Origin: Conexibacteraceae bacterium
GTDB taxonomy: Bacteria; Actinomycetota; Thermoleophilia; Solirubrobacterales; Solirubrobacteraceae
Assembly (NCBI GenBank): GCA_009785395.1
Contig: WQWK01000043.1
Coordinates: 1-11,398 of the forward strand
Reading direction: 5' to 3'
DNA length: 11,398 nucleotides
In this document: piece after piece, positions 5,551 to 10,814 of the stretch
Numbering within the stretch: the stretch's first letter is position 1
How the letters are laid out: each line of letters opens with the position of its first letter
The notes under the pieces: generated by a model
Told to the model about the DNA's origin: nothing
The model's database searches: none
The model's input: the letters and a program-made list of their open reading frames with translations, nothing else
Translations under genes and position numbers: made by a program

Positions 5551-6786
5551 TCACGCCAGCCAGTTGAGCAGCAGGTCGTGGAGATCGCGATTGCGCAGGT
5601 CGCGCCCCGCCAGTGCCCCGTCGCGCAGCGGGTGCGTGACGATCATCGGGACCGTGCGCTCGTGCAGGCCGCCGTGCGAGCGCAGGGTGCCGTGCAGCTT
5701 GCTGAGATCGTGGGCGGCGGCCGATTTGCCGATCACCGTCTCCGCGTCCGCGAGCACGATCAGGTCGCCGATCCGGTCGGCCGGCAGGTCGAACGCGTCG
5801 GCCGCGGCGCTGCGGTCGAGCACGGCTTCGATGCCCGGCAGCGCGGCGATCACGCCCCGTGCGCGGTCGAGCTCGGCGGGGTCGTCGAGGTGGACCCAGG
5901 CCAGCGATCCGAGCGCCGCGTGGTGGACGACGTACGGGTCGGTGATCGGGCACAACGTGTGGGCGCTGCGGATGCCGGCGGCCTCGAGCGCGTCGTCGAG
6001 GAAGCGCACGTTGGGGCTGCCGTCGGACGCGGCCTTGGCCCGCATCCCGTGGTCGGCGACGAGCCCGACGACGAAGCCGGCGTCGAGCGCGCGGCCGATC
6101 GAGTCGTCCATGGCCCGATAGAAGTCGTCGGCGAGCTGCTCTCCCGGGGCGGCCGCGTGCTGGACGAAGTCCGTCAGCGACGCGTACACGATCTTCGCGT
6201 CGAAGCGGGGCGCGAGCGCCACCGCCATGTCGACCGTGTACGGCGACAGGCGCCAGTCGTAGATATCGGGGTTGGAAGCGGCGTGTGCCGAGTCCGCCGC
6301 GGCGACGGCTGCGGTCACTGCCGCGCCGTCGGGCAGCGTCTGCTCGTGCGCCTTCTCGGCGCTGAAGGCCGGCACACCACCGGTCGCCAGCAACGCCCGC
6401 AGCTTGTCCTTGGCGGTGACGCAGAGGACGCCGACGCCGGCTTCGAGCGCGGCGGCGTGGATTGTGGTGGCGCGCAGGAAGCTGGGGTCGGTCACCTGGA
6501 CCTCGCCGCCGTCCGCGGTGCGGTAGTGGTTTCCGGCGATGCCGTTCTCGGCGGCGCTGACGCCGGTCACGATCGTGACGTTGTTGGGGTTGGTGAAGGT
6601 CGGCACCTGGGCGCGGGCCAGGGTGTAGGCGCCGCCGCCGGCGAGCGTTGCGGCAAGCCGCGGCATCAGGTCGCGAGCGAGCGCGTCATCAACGTAATCG
6701 GGGTCCCAGCCGTCCGCGCAGATCGCGAGCAGCTTGCCCTCGGGGACCAGATAGGTGCGGTTGTTTGCAGTGAAGTTGGCGTTCAT
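5551..6786 (-). CDS. phnA: Phosphonoacetate hydrolase (alkaline phosphatase superfamily), 411 aa
   Basis: Hydrolyses phosphonoacetate to acetate and phosphate; a two-metal (zinc) enzyme of the alkaline-phosphatase superfamily. With the start at 6786, the metal and nucleophile residues appear in order: Asp25 (ADGWDPDY), Thr65 in TFTNPNN (nucleophile/ligand region), Asp206 and His210 (SLTDFVQH), Asp245-His246 (VADHGM), His371 (SHGGLHE). The order and spacing match phosphonoacetate hydrolases rather than general phosphatases or phosphodiesterases. The ATG at 6786 (MNANF) is preferred over an in-frame ATG at 6816, because the longer form would run through the operator palindrome and add ten unconserved-looking residues. 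TATAGT, a good -10, ends 10 nt upstream, making it the first gene of the four-gene operon. There is no signal peptide. Divergent from the FAD oxidoreductase, sharing one control region. Confidence 0.93.
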   Translation of the reverse strand: MNANFTANNRTYLVPEGKLLAICADGWDPDYVDDALARDLMPRLAATLAGGGAYTLARAQVPTFTNPNNVTIVTGVSAAENGIAGNHYRTADGGEVQVTDPSFLRATTIHAAALEAGVGVLCVTAKDKLRALLATGGVPAFSAEKAHEQTLPDGAAVTAAVAAADSAHAASNPDIYDWRLSPYTVDMAVALAPRFDAKIVYASLTDFVQHAAAPGEQLADDFYRAMDDSIGRALDAGFVVGLVADHGMRAKAASDGSPNVRFLDDALEAAGIRSAHTLCPITDPYVVHHAALGSLAWVHLDDPAELDRARGVIAALPGIEAVLDRSAAADAFDLPADRIGDLIVLADAETVIGKSAAAHDLSKLHGTLRSHGGLHERTVPMIVTHPLRDGALAGRDLRNRDLHDLLLNWLA

Positions 6787-6805
6787 CGGCGGATCACTAT
6801 ACACT
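6776..6805 (+). promoter_or_regulatory. Candidate promoter of the FAD oxidoreductase gene
   Basis: TTGGCG (6776-6781), an 18-nt spacer and TACACT (6800-6805) make a reasonable -35/-10 pair. Transcription would begin about 6812, six nt before the ATG and inside the operator palindrome. It overlaps the start of phnA on the other strand. Confidence 0.35.
6796..6801 (-). promoter_or_regulatory. Candidate -10 element TATAGT of the phnA operon
   Basis: TATAGT reads on the minus strand, with its last T 10 nt before the A of the phnA ATG at 6786. The operator palindrome lies directly upstream, within the -35/-10 spacer region, so a bound regulator would block this promoter. No convincing -35 is seen. 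Confidence 0.45.
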
Positions 6806-6817
6806 TGTATATACAAG
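6798..6817. promoter_or_regulatory. Palindromic operator for a GntR/HutC-family regulator
   Basis: CTTGTATATACAAG at 6804-6817 is a perfect 14-bp palindrome in the divergent gap between phnA and the FAD oxidoreductase. Its centre GTATATAC fits the GTnTAnAC-type site known for HutC-subfamily GntR regulators. A second, overlapping dyad, TATACA-CT-TGTATA (6798-6811), shares one half-site. It is AT-rich in very GC-rich DNA. The UTRA regulator at 8002-8796 is the obvious ligand. The palindrome abuts the ATG at 6818, so binding would control both transcription units. Confidence 0.72.
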
Positions 6818-8056
6818 ATGCATATCGCGACACGAACAATCGAAACTGACGTATGCGTGGTGGGCGCCGGAATTGTCGGGCTCGCACACGCTCATGAGGC
6901 ACGACGCCGCGGCCTGCGGGTCGTCGTGCTCGACCGCGACGAGCGCGCCGTGGGCGCGAGCGTCCGCAACTTCGGACACCTGATCTTCACCGGGGTCGGC
7001 GATGGCGAGCCGCAGCGCTGCGCGGCGATCTCGCGCGGGCGCTGGCTCGAGCTCGGCAAGCGCGCCGGGCTGCACCTGGTTGAGGCCGGCACGCTGGTCG
7101 TTGCGCGGGCGCCGGATGAGCTGGCGGTCCTGGAGGCGGTCGCACGGGATCCCGAGCGGCGCGCGCGCATGCTGACCGCCGCCGAGGTGGCGGCGCTGGC
7201 GCCGATCCCCACCGACAAGGTCATCGGCGGCATGCACGCCACGCAGGACCTGCGCGTCGACCCGCGCGCGGCCGCTGCCGGCCTCGCCGAGCTGCTGTCA
7301 CAGGATCCCGGCGCCCAGATCGAGTGGGGCACACAGGTTCACGACGTCGAGGAGGGTGCCGTCTACACCCGCCGACTCATCGTCCGTGCGCCCCGGATCG
7401 TGGTCTGCCCTGGCCCCGACTACCGCTCGCTGCCACCCGCGCTGCGCCGCGGCCTCGGGCCAATGACGCTGTGTCAGCTACAGATGCTGCGGATCGCCCC
7501 GCCCGCCGGTCGCCGCTACGAGCCGGCGCTGGCGACCGGTCTCAGCCTGATCCGCTACCCGGCGTTCGCGCTGCGGCCGGAGGCCGCGGAGCTGCGCGTC
7601 CGAATCGAGCGCGAGAAGCCCGAGCTGGTCGAGCGCGGCATCCATCTGCTGGTCACGCAGCTCCCGGACGGGGACCTCGTGATCGGAGACACGCACACCT
7701 ACGGGGACACGCTGGCGCCGTTCGGCGAGGAGCGCCTCTACGACCTGCTTCTGCGCGAGGCGCGGGCGCTGCTCGGGTTCGAGCCTGAGATCCGTCAGCG
7801 CTGGCACGGGATCTACCCGACCGTGCGCACCCGGGACGCGGGCAACTTCCACATCACGGCACCGCTGCCGGGCGTGCGTGTGGTCGAGAACGTCGCCGGA
7901 ATCGGGATGACGCTCTCCTTCGGCCAGGCGCCCGCTGTGCTCGACGATCTGGAGGGCGCACCCGCACCTCCGCAGACCGCGCCCGTGAACGGTTCGAACG
8001 GTCAGGACACCAGCGAGCGCTCCACACCCGCTCGCGGCGACGCGGCGCGGTTGTGA
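6818..8056 (+). CDS. FAD-dependent amine oxidoreductase, phosphonate-cluster family (DAO fold), 412 aa
   Basis: D-amino-acid-oxidase-type flavoenzyme. The Rossmann FAD motif is Gly16-x-Gly18-x2-Gly21 in CVVGAGIVGLAHA, followed by Asp39 for the ribose and the family stretch ASVRNFGH at 47-54. GDTHTYGDTLAPF, RWHGIYPTVR and NVAGIGMTLSFG near the C terminus complete a family (TIGR03364 type) that recurs beside phosphonate genes. Members have been reported (PbfC/PbfD names, as I recall) to oxidise N-methyl-AEP or AEP to phosphonoacetaldehyde, replacing the PhnW transaminase. That fits here: the product feeds PhnY and PhnA, and no phnW is in view. The ATG at 6818 abuts the operator and lacks a Shine-Dalgarno sequence, suggesting a leaderless or near-leaderless message. 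An upstream ATG at 6755 would overlap phnA and is unlikely. About 30 Pro/Ser/Ala-rich residues after LDDLEG look like an unstructured tail; the last 55 nt overlap the regulator gene convergently. Confidence 0.88.
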   Translation: MHIATRTIETDVCVVGAGIVGLAHAHEARRRGLRVVVLDRDERAVGASVRNFGHLIFTGVGDGEPQRCAAISRGRWLELGKRAGLHLVEAGTLVVARAPDELAVLEAVARDPERRARMLTAAEVAALAPIPTDKVIGGMHATQDLRVDPRAAAAGLAELLSQDPGAQIEWGTQVHDVEEGAVYTRRLIVRAPRIVVCPGPDYRSLPPALRRGLGPMTLCQLQMLRIAPPAGRRYEPALATGLSLIRYPAFALRPEAAELRVRIEREKPELVERGIHLLVTQLPDGDLVIGDTHTYGDTLAPFGEERLYDLLLREARALLGFEPEIRQRWHGIYPTVRTRDAGNFHITAPLPGVRVVENVAGIGMTLSFGQAPAVLDDLEGAPAPPQTAPVNGSNGQDTSERSTPARGDAARL

Positions 8057-8796
8057 ATCGTGATCTCGAGAAAATCGCCGCGGTAGGAGTCCACCGAGAA
8101 CTCGAGCGGTAACCCGTCGGGGTCGAGCACCCGGCGGCGCACCTCGAGCAGCGGCTCGCGCCGCGGCACGTCCAGCAGCGCCGCCTGCGTGGCACTCGCC
8201 GCGACCGCCGTGATGGTCTGCTCGGCCTCGTGGAAGACGACACCGAGCGCCGCCAGTTGCGCGTAGACGGAGCCCTGGTCCATATCGCAATCGAGCAGCA
8301 GGCGCCCGACGGGCTCGATGAAGTTGCTCACCTCGATCATCGCCGGCTCGCCGTCCATCAGCCGCAGGCGCCGGTACTGGAAGATCTGATCGCCCTCCGC
8401 GAGGTCGAGCCTGGCGGCGGTCTGTGCGTCCGCCGGAACCGGCCCTAGCTCCAGGGTGCGCGCGCCGGGGACGTGGCCCTGGCTCAGGGCCCACGCCGAG
8501 AACGAGATCAGCATGTCAAAGCTCTGCGTCAGCGTCGGCCGGGCGACGACCGGCCGACGCCCGCGCCCACCAAGGATCAGGCCCTCCGAGCGCAGCGCCG
8601 CGAGCGCCTGCCTGACCGTCCCGCGGGAGACCGCGAACTCGGACGAGAGGTCGGCCTCCGACGGCACCGCGGCGCCGGGCGGGAGCGCGCCCGACGCGAT
8701 CCGCGCGCGCAGCGCGGCGGCGATCGCGGCATGGTGTGAGCTCGGTTGTTCGGTGTTCGGCACGGTGAGTTTTTTAGCGCGTCCGGTCCGGGTCAT
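8002..8796 (-). CDS. GntR-family transcriptional regulator, HutC/UTRA type, 264 aa
   Basis: Likely effector-responsive repressor of the phosphonate genes. The N-terminal winged helix-turn-helix at about 20-86 contains PSEADLSSEFAVSRGTVRQA with its recognition helix near 57-67 (SRGTVRQALAAL). The UTRA ligand domain (about 95-255) carries DQIFQYRRLRLMDGEPAMIEVS-type and LEFSVDSYRGD motifs. PhnF and other phosphonate regulators share this layout, and UTRA domains bind small metabolites. The candidate operator CTTGTATATACAAG lies in the phnA/FAD gap, not next to this gene. The ATG at 8796 is 4 nt after the stop of the GNAT gene, so the two are co-transcribed. A GTG at codon 12 is a possible alternative start; neither has a clear ribosome binding site. 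The 3' end overlaps the FAD gene by 55 nt. The coding region holds an 11-bp inverted repeat at 8532-8560. Confidence 0.88.
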   Translation of the reverse strand: MTRTGRAKKLTVPNTEQPSSHHAAIAAALRARIASGALPPGAAVPSEADLSSEFAVSRGTVRQALAALRSEGLILGGRGRRPVVARPTLTQSFDMLISFSAWALSQGHVPGARTLELGPVPADAQTAARLDLAEGDQIFQYRRLRLMDGEPAMIEVSNFIEPVGRLLLDCDMDQGSVYAQLAALGVVFHEAEQTITAVAASATQAALLDVPRREPLLEVRRRVLDPDGLPLEFSVDSYRGDFLEITIHNRAASPRAGVERSLVS

Positions 8797-8800
8797 CGGC

Positions 8801-9364
8801 TCAGAGCTGAATCGGCTGGGCGAGTCTGACCGGCGCGCCGGGCGGTGGCGGCAGTTGCGCCTCGTGCGTATCGGGCCCGAGTTGGCGCGCCAGCCAGATG
8901 ACGTCGCGCCAGGCGCCGGCGGTCCAGCCGATGCGGCGGTACGTGCCGACCTCCTCGAAGCCGAGCGCACGGTGCAGGGCGACGCTCGCCGGGTTCGGGA
9001 CCGCGATGCCGGCGAGCAGCACCCGGTAGCCCTGCTCCTCGAGCAGCGCAAACAGCGGCTCATACAGCGCCCGGCCCAGCCCGCGGCCCCGGTGACGGTC
9101 GTCCAGGTAGACGCTGGTCTCGGCTGCCCAGCGATATGCGGATCGCTCGCGGTGCGTGCCGGCATAGGCAAAGCCCGCGATCTCACCGTCCGCGTCGGCC
9201 ACGAGGAACGCGTGCGTGCGGTTCAGGCGCTCGATCCGGCGCTCGAACTCGCCCAGTTCCGGCGCCGCCTCCTCGAAGCTGACGGCGGTGTCGTCGGCGA
9301 ACGGACCGTAGATCGCCAGGCAGCCGGCGGCGTCGGTATGCGGGTCGGCGTGGCGGATCAGCAT
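8801..9364 (-). CDS. GNAT N-acetyltransferase, phosphinothricin-acetyltransferase (PAT/YncA) type, 187 aa
   Basis: Acetyl-CoA-dependent N-acetyltransferase. The GNAT acetyl-CoA loop is Arg92-Gly-Arg-Gly-Leu-Gly97 in DDRHRGRGLGRALYEPLF; Glu82 in ETSVYL fits the catalytic acid region. The C-terminal stretch PNPASVALHRALGFEEVGTYRRIGW, followed by AWRDVIWL, is characteristic of the PAT branch, whose members acetylate phosphinothricin, methionine sulfone/sulfoximine or related amino compounds. About 25 Pro-rich residues after the core are a nonconserved-looking tail. It is the first gene of a two-gene unit with the UTRA regulator, 4 nt apart. Because PAT enzymes can act on an amino-phosphinate, a substrate among aminophosphonates is an attractive but unproven idea; general amino-acid-analogue detoxification is the default. 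TAGATT, a plausible -10, ends 10 nt before the ATG. Confidence 0.88.
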   Translation of the reverse strand: MLIRHADPHTDAAGCLAIYGPFADDTAVSFEEAAPELGEFERRIERLNRTHAFLVADADGEIAGFAYAGTHRERSAYRWAAETSVYLDDRHRGRGLGRALYEPLFALLEEQGYRVLLAGIAVPNPASVALHRALGFEEVGTYRRIGWTAGAWRDVIWLARQLGPDTHEAQLPPPPGAPVRLAQPIQL

Positions 9365-9373
9365 GGGAGCCGG

Positions 9374-9379
9374 AATCTA
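9374..9379 (-). promoter_or_regulatory. Candidate -10 element TAGATT for the GNAT-regulator unit
   Basis: TAGATT on the minus strand, with its last T 10 nt before the A of the ATG at 9364. It fits the actinobacterial TANNNT pattern; no clear -35 is seen. Confidence 0.4.
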
Positions 9380-9442
9380 CCCGGCAGGGCGGGGCTGGTG
9401 GCCAGCGGGCCAACCAGCCCCGGGCCAAGCAGACCCGGGTAG
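9377..9442. repeat. Nested inverted repeats in the divergent gap
   Basis: Outer arms CTACCCGG (9377-9384) and CCGGGTAG (9435-9442) enclose a hairpin whose arms are GGGGCTGGTGGCC (9391-9403) and GGCC plus ACCAGCCCC (9408-9421, one bulged A at 9412), with a 4-nt loop. The outer arms overlap the candidate -10 elements of both flanking genes. This could be a dyad operator or a cruciform/hairpin; no regulator family is suggested by the sequence. Confidence 0.7.
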
Positions 9443-9445
9443 AGT
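9440..9445 (+). promoter_or_regulatory. Candidate -10 element TAGAGT for the gene at 9455
   Basis: TAGAGT has its last T 10 nt before the A of the ATG at 9455, with GC-rich DNA around it and no clear -35. This suggests a leader of only about 3 nt. Confidence 0.4.
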
Positions 9446-9454
9446 CGCGCGCGT

Positions 9455-10639
9455 ATGCACGACATTGCCCTGTTCGGAGCGACGGGCTTCGTCGGCGAGC
9501 TGACCGCCGAGTACCTCGTCGCGCAGGCGCCGCCGGAGGCGCGGCTCGCGATCGCGGGGCGCAGCGCCGACAAGCTCGAGGCGCTCAGGCAGCGGCTGGG
9601 ACGGCCCGAGCTCGGCGTCGTGACCGCCGACAGCGGCGACGAGGAGTCGTTACGACGACTGGCGGAGTCGGCGCGGGTCGTGATCTCGACGGTCGGGCCG
9701 TACGTGCAATACGGCGAGGGGCTGGTCGCGGCCTGCGCGGCGGCAGGCACCGACTACGTCGACCTCTCCGGCGAGCCCGAGTTCGTCGACCTCATGTATC
9801 TGCGCCACCACCAGGCCGCCAGGGCGAGCGGCGCCCGGTTGGTGCACTCGTGCGGGTTCGACTCGGTTCCGTGGGACCTCGGTGTCCTGTACACCGTCTC
9901 GCAGCTGCCCGACGACGTGCCGATCGCGGTGCGCGGATTCGGCGCCACCAACGCGACGATCTCCGGCGGGACGTTCCATTCGGCGGTGAACGCGATGGGC
10001 CGGCTGAAGGAGGCTGGGCGCATCGCGCGGCAGCGCCAGTCGACCGAGCGGCACGCCGAGGACGGGCGGATGGCGTCCGATCGCAGCGTGCACGGGGAGT
10101 CGCTGCGGCCCTACCGGGAGCCGCTCGTGGGCGGCTGGGTGGTGCCGGTGCCGACGATCGACCCGCAACATGTGCTGCGCAGTGCGCGCCTTGATCCGGT
10201 GTACGGACCCGACTTCACCTACGCGCACCTGCTGGTGACGCGGCGGCTCGGCAGGACCGTTGGGCTCGGGCTGGGGGTGGGAGCGGTCGCGACGCTGGCC
10301 CAGCTCGAGCCGACGCGCAACCTGGTGCTGCGGTTGAAATCGCCCGGCAGCGGGCCGTCCGCCGAGCGGCGCGCGCGGACGTTCTTCCGGCTGCGGTTCG
10401 TCGCCGATTACGGGGAGTCTGCTCGGCGGCGGCGTTTGATCACGGAGGTGCGCGGCGGCGACCCGGGCTACGGCGACACCGCGAAGATGGTCTCCGAGTG
10501 CGCTTTGTCTCTGGCGTTCGGCGGGGAGTCGCTGCCGGACCGGGGCGGAGGACAGTGGACGCCGGCGCTCGCGTTCGGACTGCCGCTGGTCGACCGGCTG
10601 GTGCGGGCCGGGATCGAGTTCGCGGTCGTCGACGGGTAA
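9455..10639 (+). CDS. Saccharopine dehydrogenase-like / trans-acting enoyl reductase-like NAD(P)-binding protein, 394 aa
   Basis: N-terminal Rossmann domain with Gly8-Ala-Thr-Gly11-Phe-Val-Gly14 (LFGATGFVGELTAEYL), then LAIAGRSADKL and VVISTVGPYVQYGEGLVAACAAAGTDYVDLSGE, which are hallmark stretches of the saccharopine-dehydrogenase-like family. This branch includes the mycobacterial trans-acting enoyl reductase (Rv2953), which reduces double bonds during phthiocerol lipid synthesis, and its paralogue Rv2449c. Further family landmarks are HSCGFDSVPWDLG at about 130-142 and SGGTFHSAVNAMG near 170. The length of 394 aa is close to that of these proteins. The actual substrate is unknown; no polyketide synthase is adjacent, so an acyl/lipid reductase role is inference. 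It is monocistronic as far as seen and divergent from the GNAT gene. The ATG at 9455 has no Shine-Dalgarno sequence but has a TAGAGT -10 close by, consistent with a near-leaderless message. It has no evident tie to phosphonates. Confidence 0.85.
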   Translation: MHDIALFGATGFVGELTAEYLVAQAPPEARLAIAGRSADKLEALRQRLGRPELGVVTADSGDEESLRRLAESARVVISTVGPYVQYGEGLVAACAAAGTDYVDLSGEPEFVDLMYLRHHQAARASGARLVHSCGFDSVPWDLGVLYTVSQLPDDVPIAVRGFGATNATISGGTFHSAVNAMGRLKEAGRIARQRQSTERHAEDGRMASDRSVHGESLRPYREPLVGGWVVPVPTIDPQHVLRSARLDPVYGPDFTYAHLLVTRRLGRTVGLGLGVGAVATLAQLEPTRNLVLRLKSPGSGPSAERRARTFFRLRFVADYGESARRRRLITEVRGGDPGYGDTAKMVSECALSLAFGGESLPDRGGGQWTPALAFGLPLVDRLVRAGIEFAVVDG

Positions 10640-10656
10640 CAAATCCGACACATTCC

Positions 10657-10685
10657 TTGGAATCGGCGGTGAGCGAACCTACCGT
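10657..10685 (+). promoter_or_regulatory. Candidate promoter TTGGAA-17-TACCGT
   Basis: TTGGAA (10657-10662) and TACCGT (10680-10685) are 17 nt apart. The last T is 7 nt before an ATG at 10692, the geometry of a leaderless transcript. It would drive the AbiEi-domain gene either from that ATG or with a leader of about 120 nt holding the hairpin at 10750-10796. Confidence 0.4.
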
Positions 10686-10700
10686 CCGCGCATGGGCAAG

Positions 10701-10760
10701 GGAGGCGCTACCGGAGGGCGAGCGGTTGTCGGAGGCGCTTCCGAGCGAGGGGCTGTTGAC
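10701..10760 (+). repeat. Imperfect 30-bp tandem duplication
   Basis: GGAGGCGCT opens two adjacent 30-nt units (10701-10730 and 10731-10760). About two thirds of positions agree, including GTTG near the end of each. It lies in the gap before the AbiEi-domain gene, and its second copy supplies most of the left arm of the hairpin that follows. Confidence 0.55.
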
Positions 10761-10796
10761 GAAATGCACCCCACAGGTGCAAAACGTCAACAGCCC
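10750..10796. repeat. 47-nt near-perfect hairpin upstream of the AbiEi-domain gene
   Basis: Outer arms GGGCTGTTGACG (10750-10761) and CGTCAACAGCCC (10785-10796) pair over 12 bp. Inner arms TGCACC (10765-10770) and GGTGCA (10776-10781) pair over 6 bp around a 5-nt loop CCACA. A symmetric AAA/AAA internal loop separates the two stems. No U-run follows on either strand, so a simple terminator is unlikely. It ends 4 nt before the GGGAGG ribosome binding site of the next gene. Confidence 0.92.
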
Positions 10797-10814
10797 GGCC
10801 GGGAGGTCGCTCGG

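Noticed and set aside
6787..6816. phnA start at 6816
   Set aside because: It would place the operator palindrome and the -10 box inside the coding region; the ATG at 6786 fits the promoter geometry and family length better.
6755..6817. FAD oxidoreductase start at 6755
   Set aside because: It adds 21 residues before the FAD motif and overlaps phnA divergently; the ATG at 6818 gives a normal spacing to GAGIVG.
8797..9186. Regulator frame extended to an ATG at 9186 (394 aa)
   Set aside because: The extra 130 residues are an antisense-like Arg/Ser-rich reading of the GNAT gene; the GntR N terminus begins at 8796.
10750..10796. Hairpin read as an intrinsic terminator of the 9455-10639 gene
   Set aside because: No U-run follows the stem on either strand and it lies more than 100 nt after the stop; its two-tier symmetric form is not typical.
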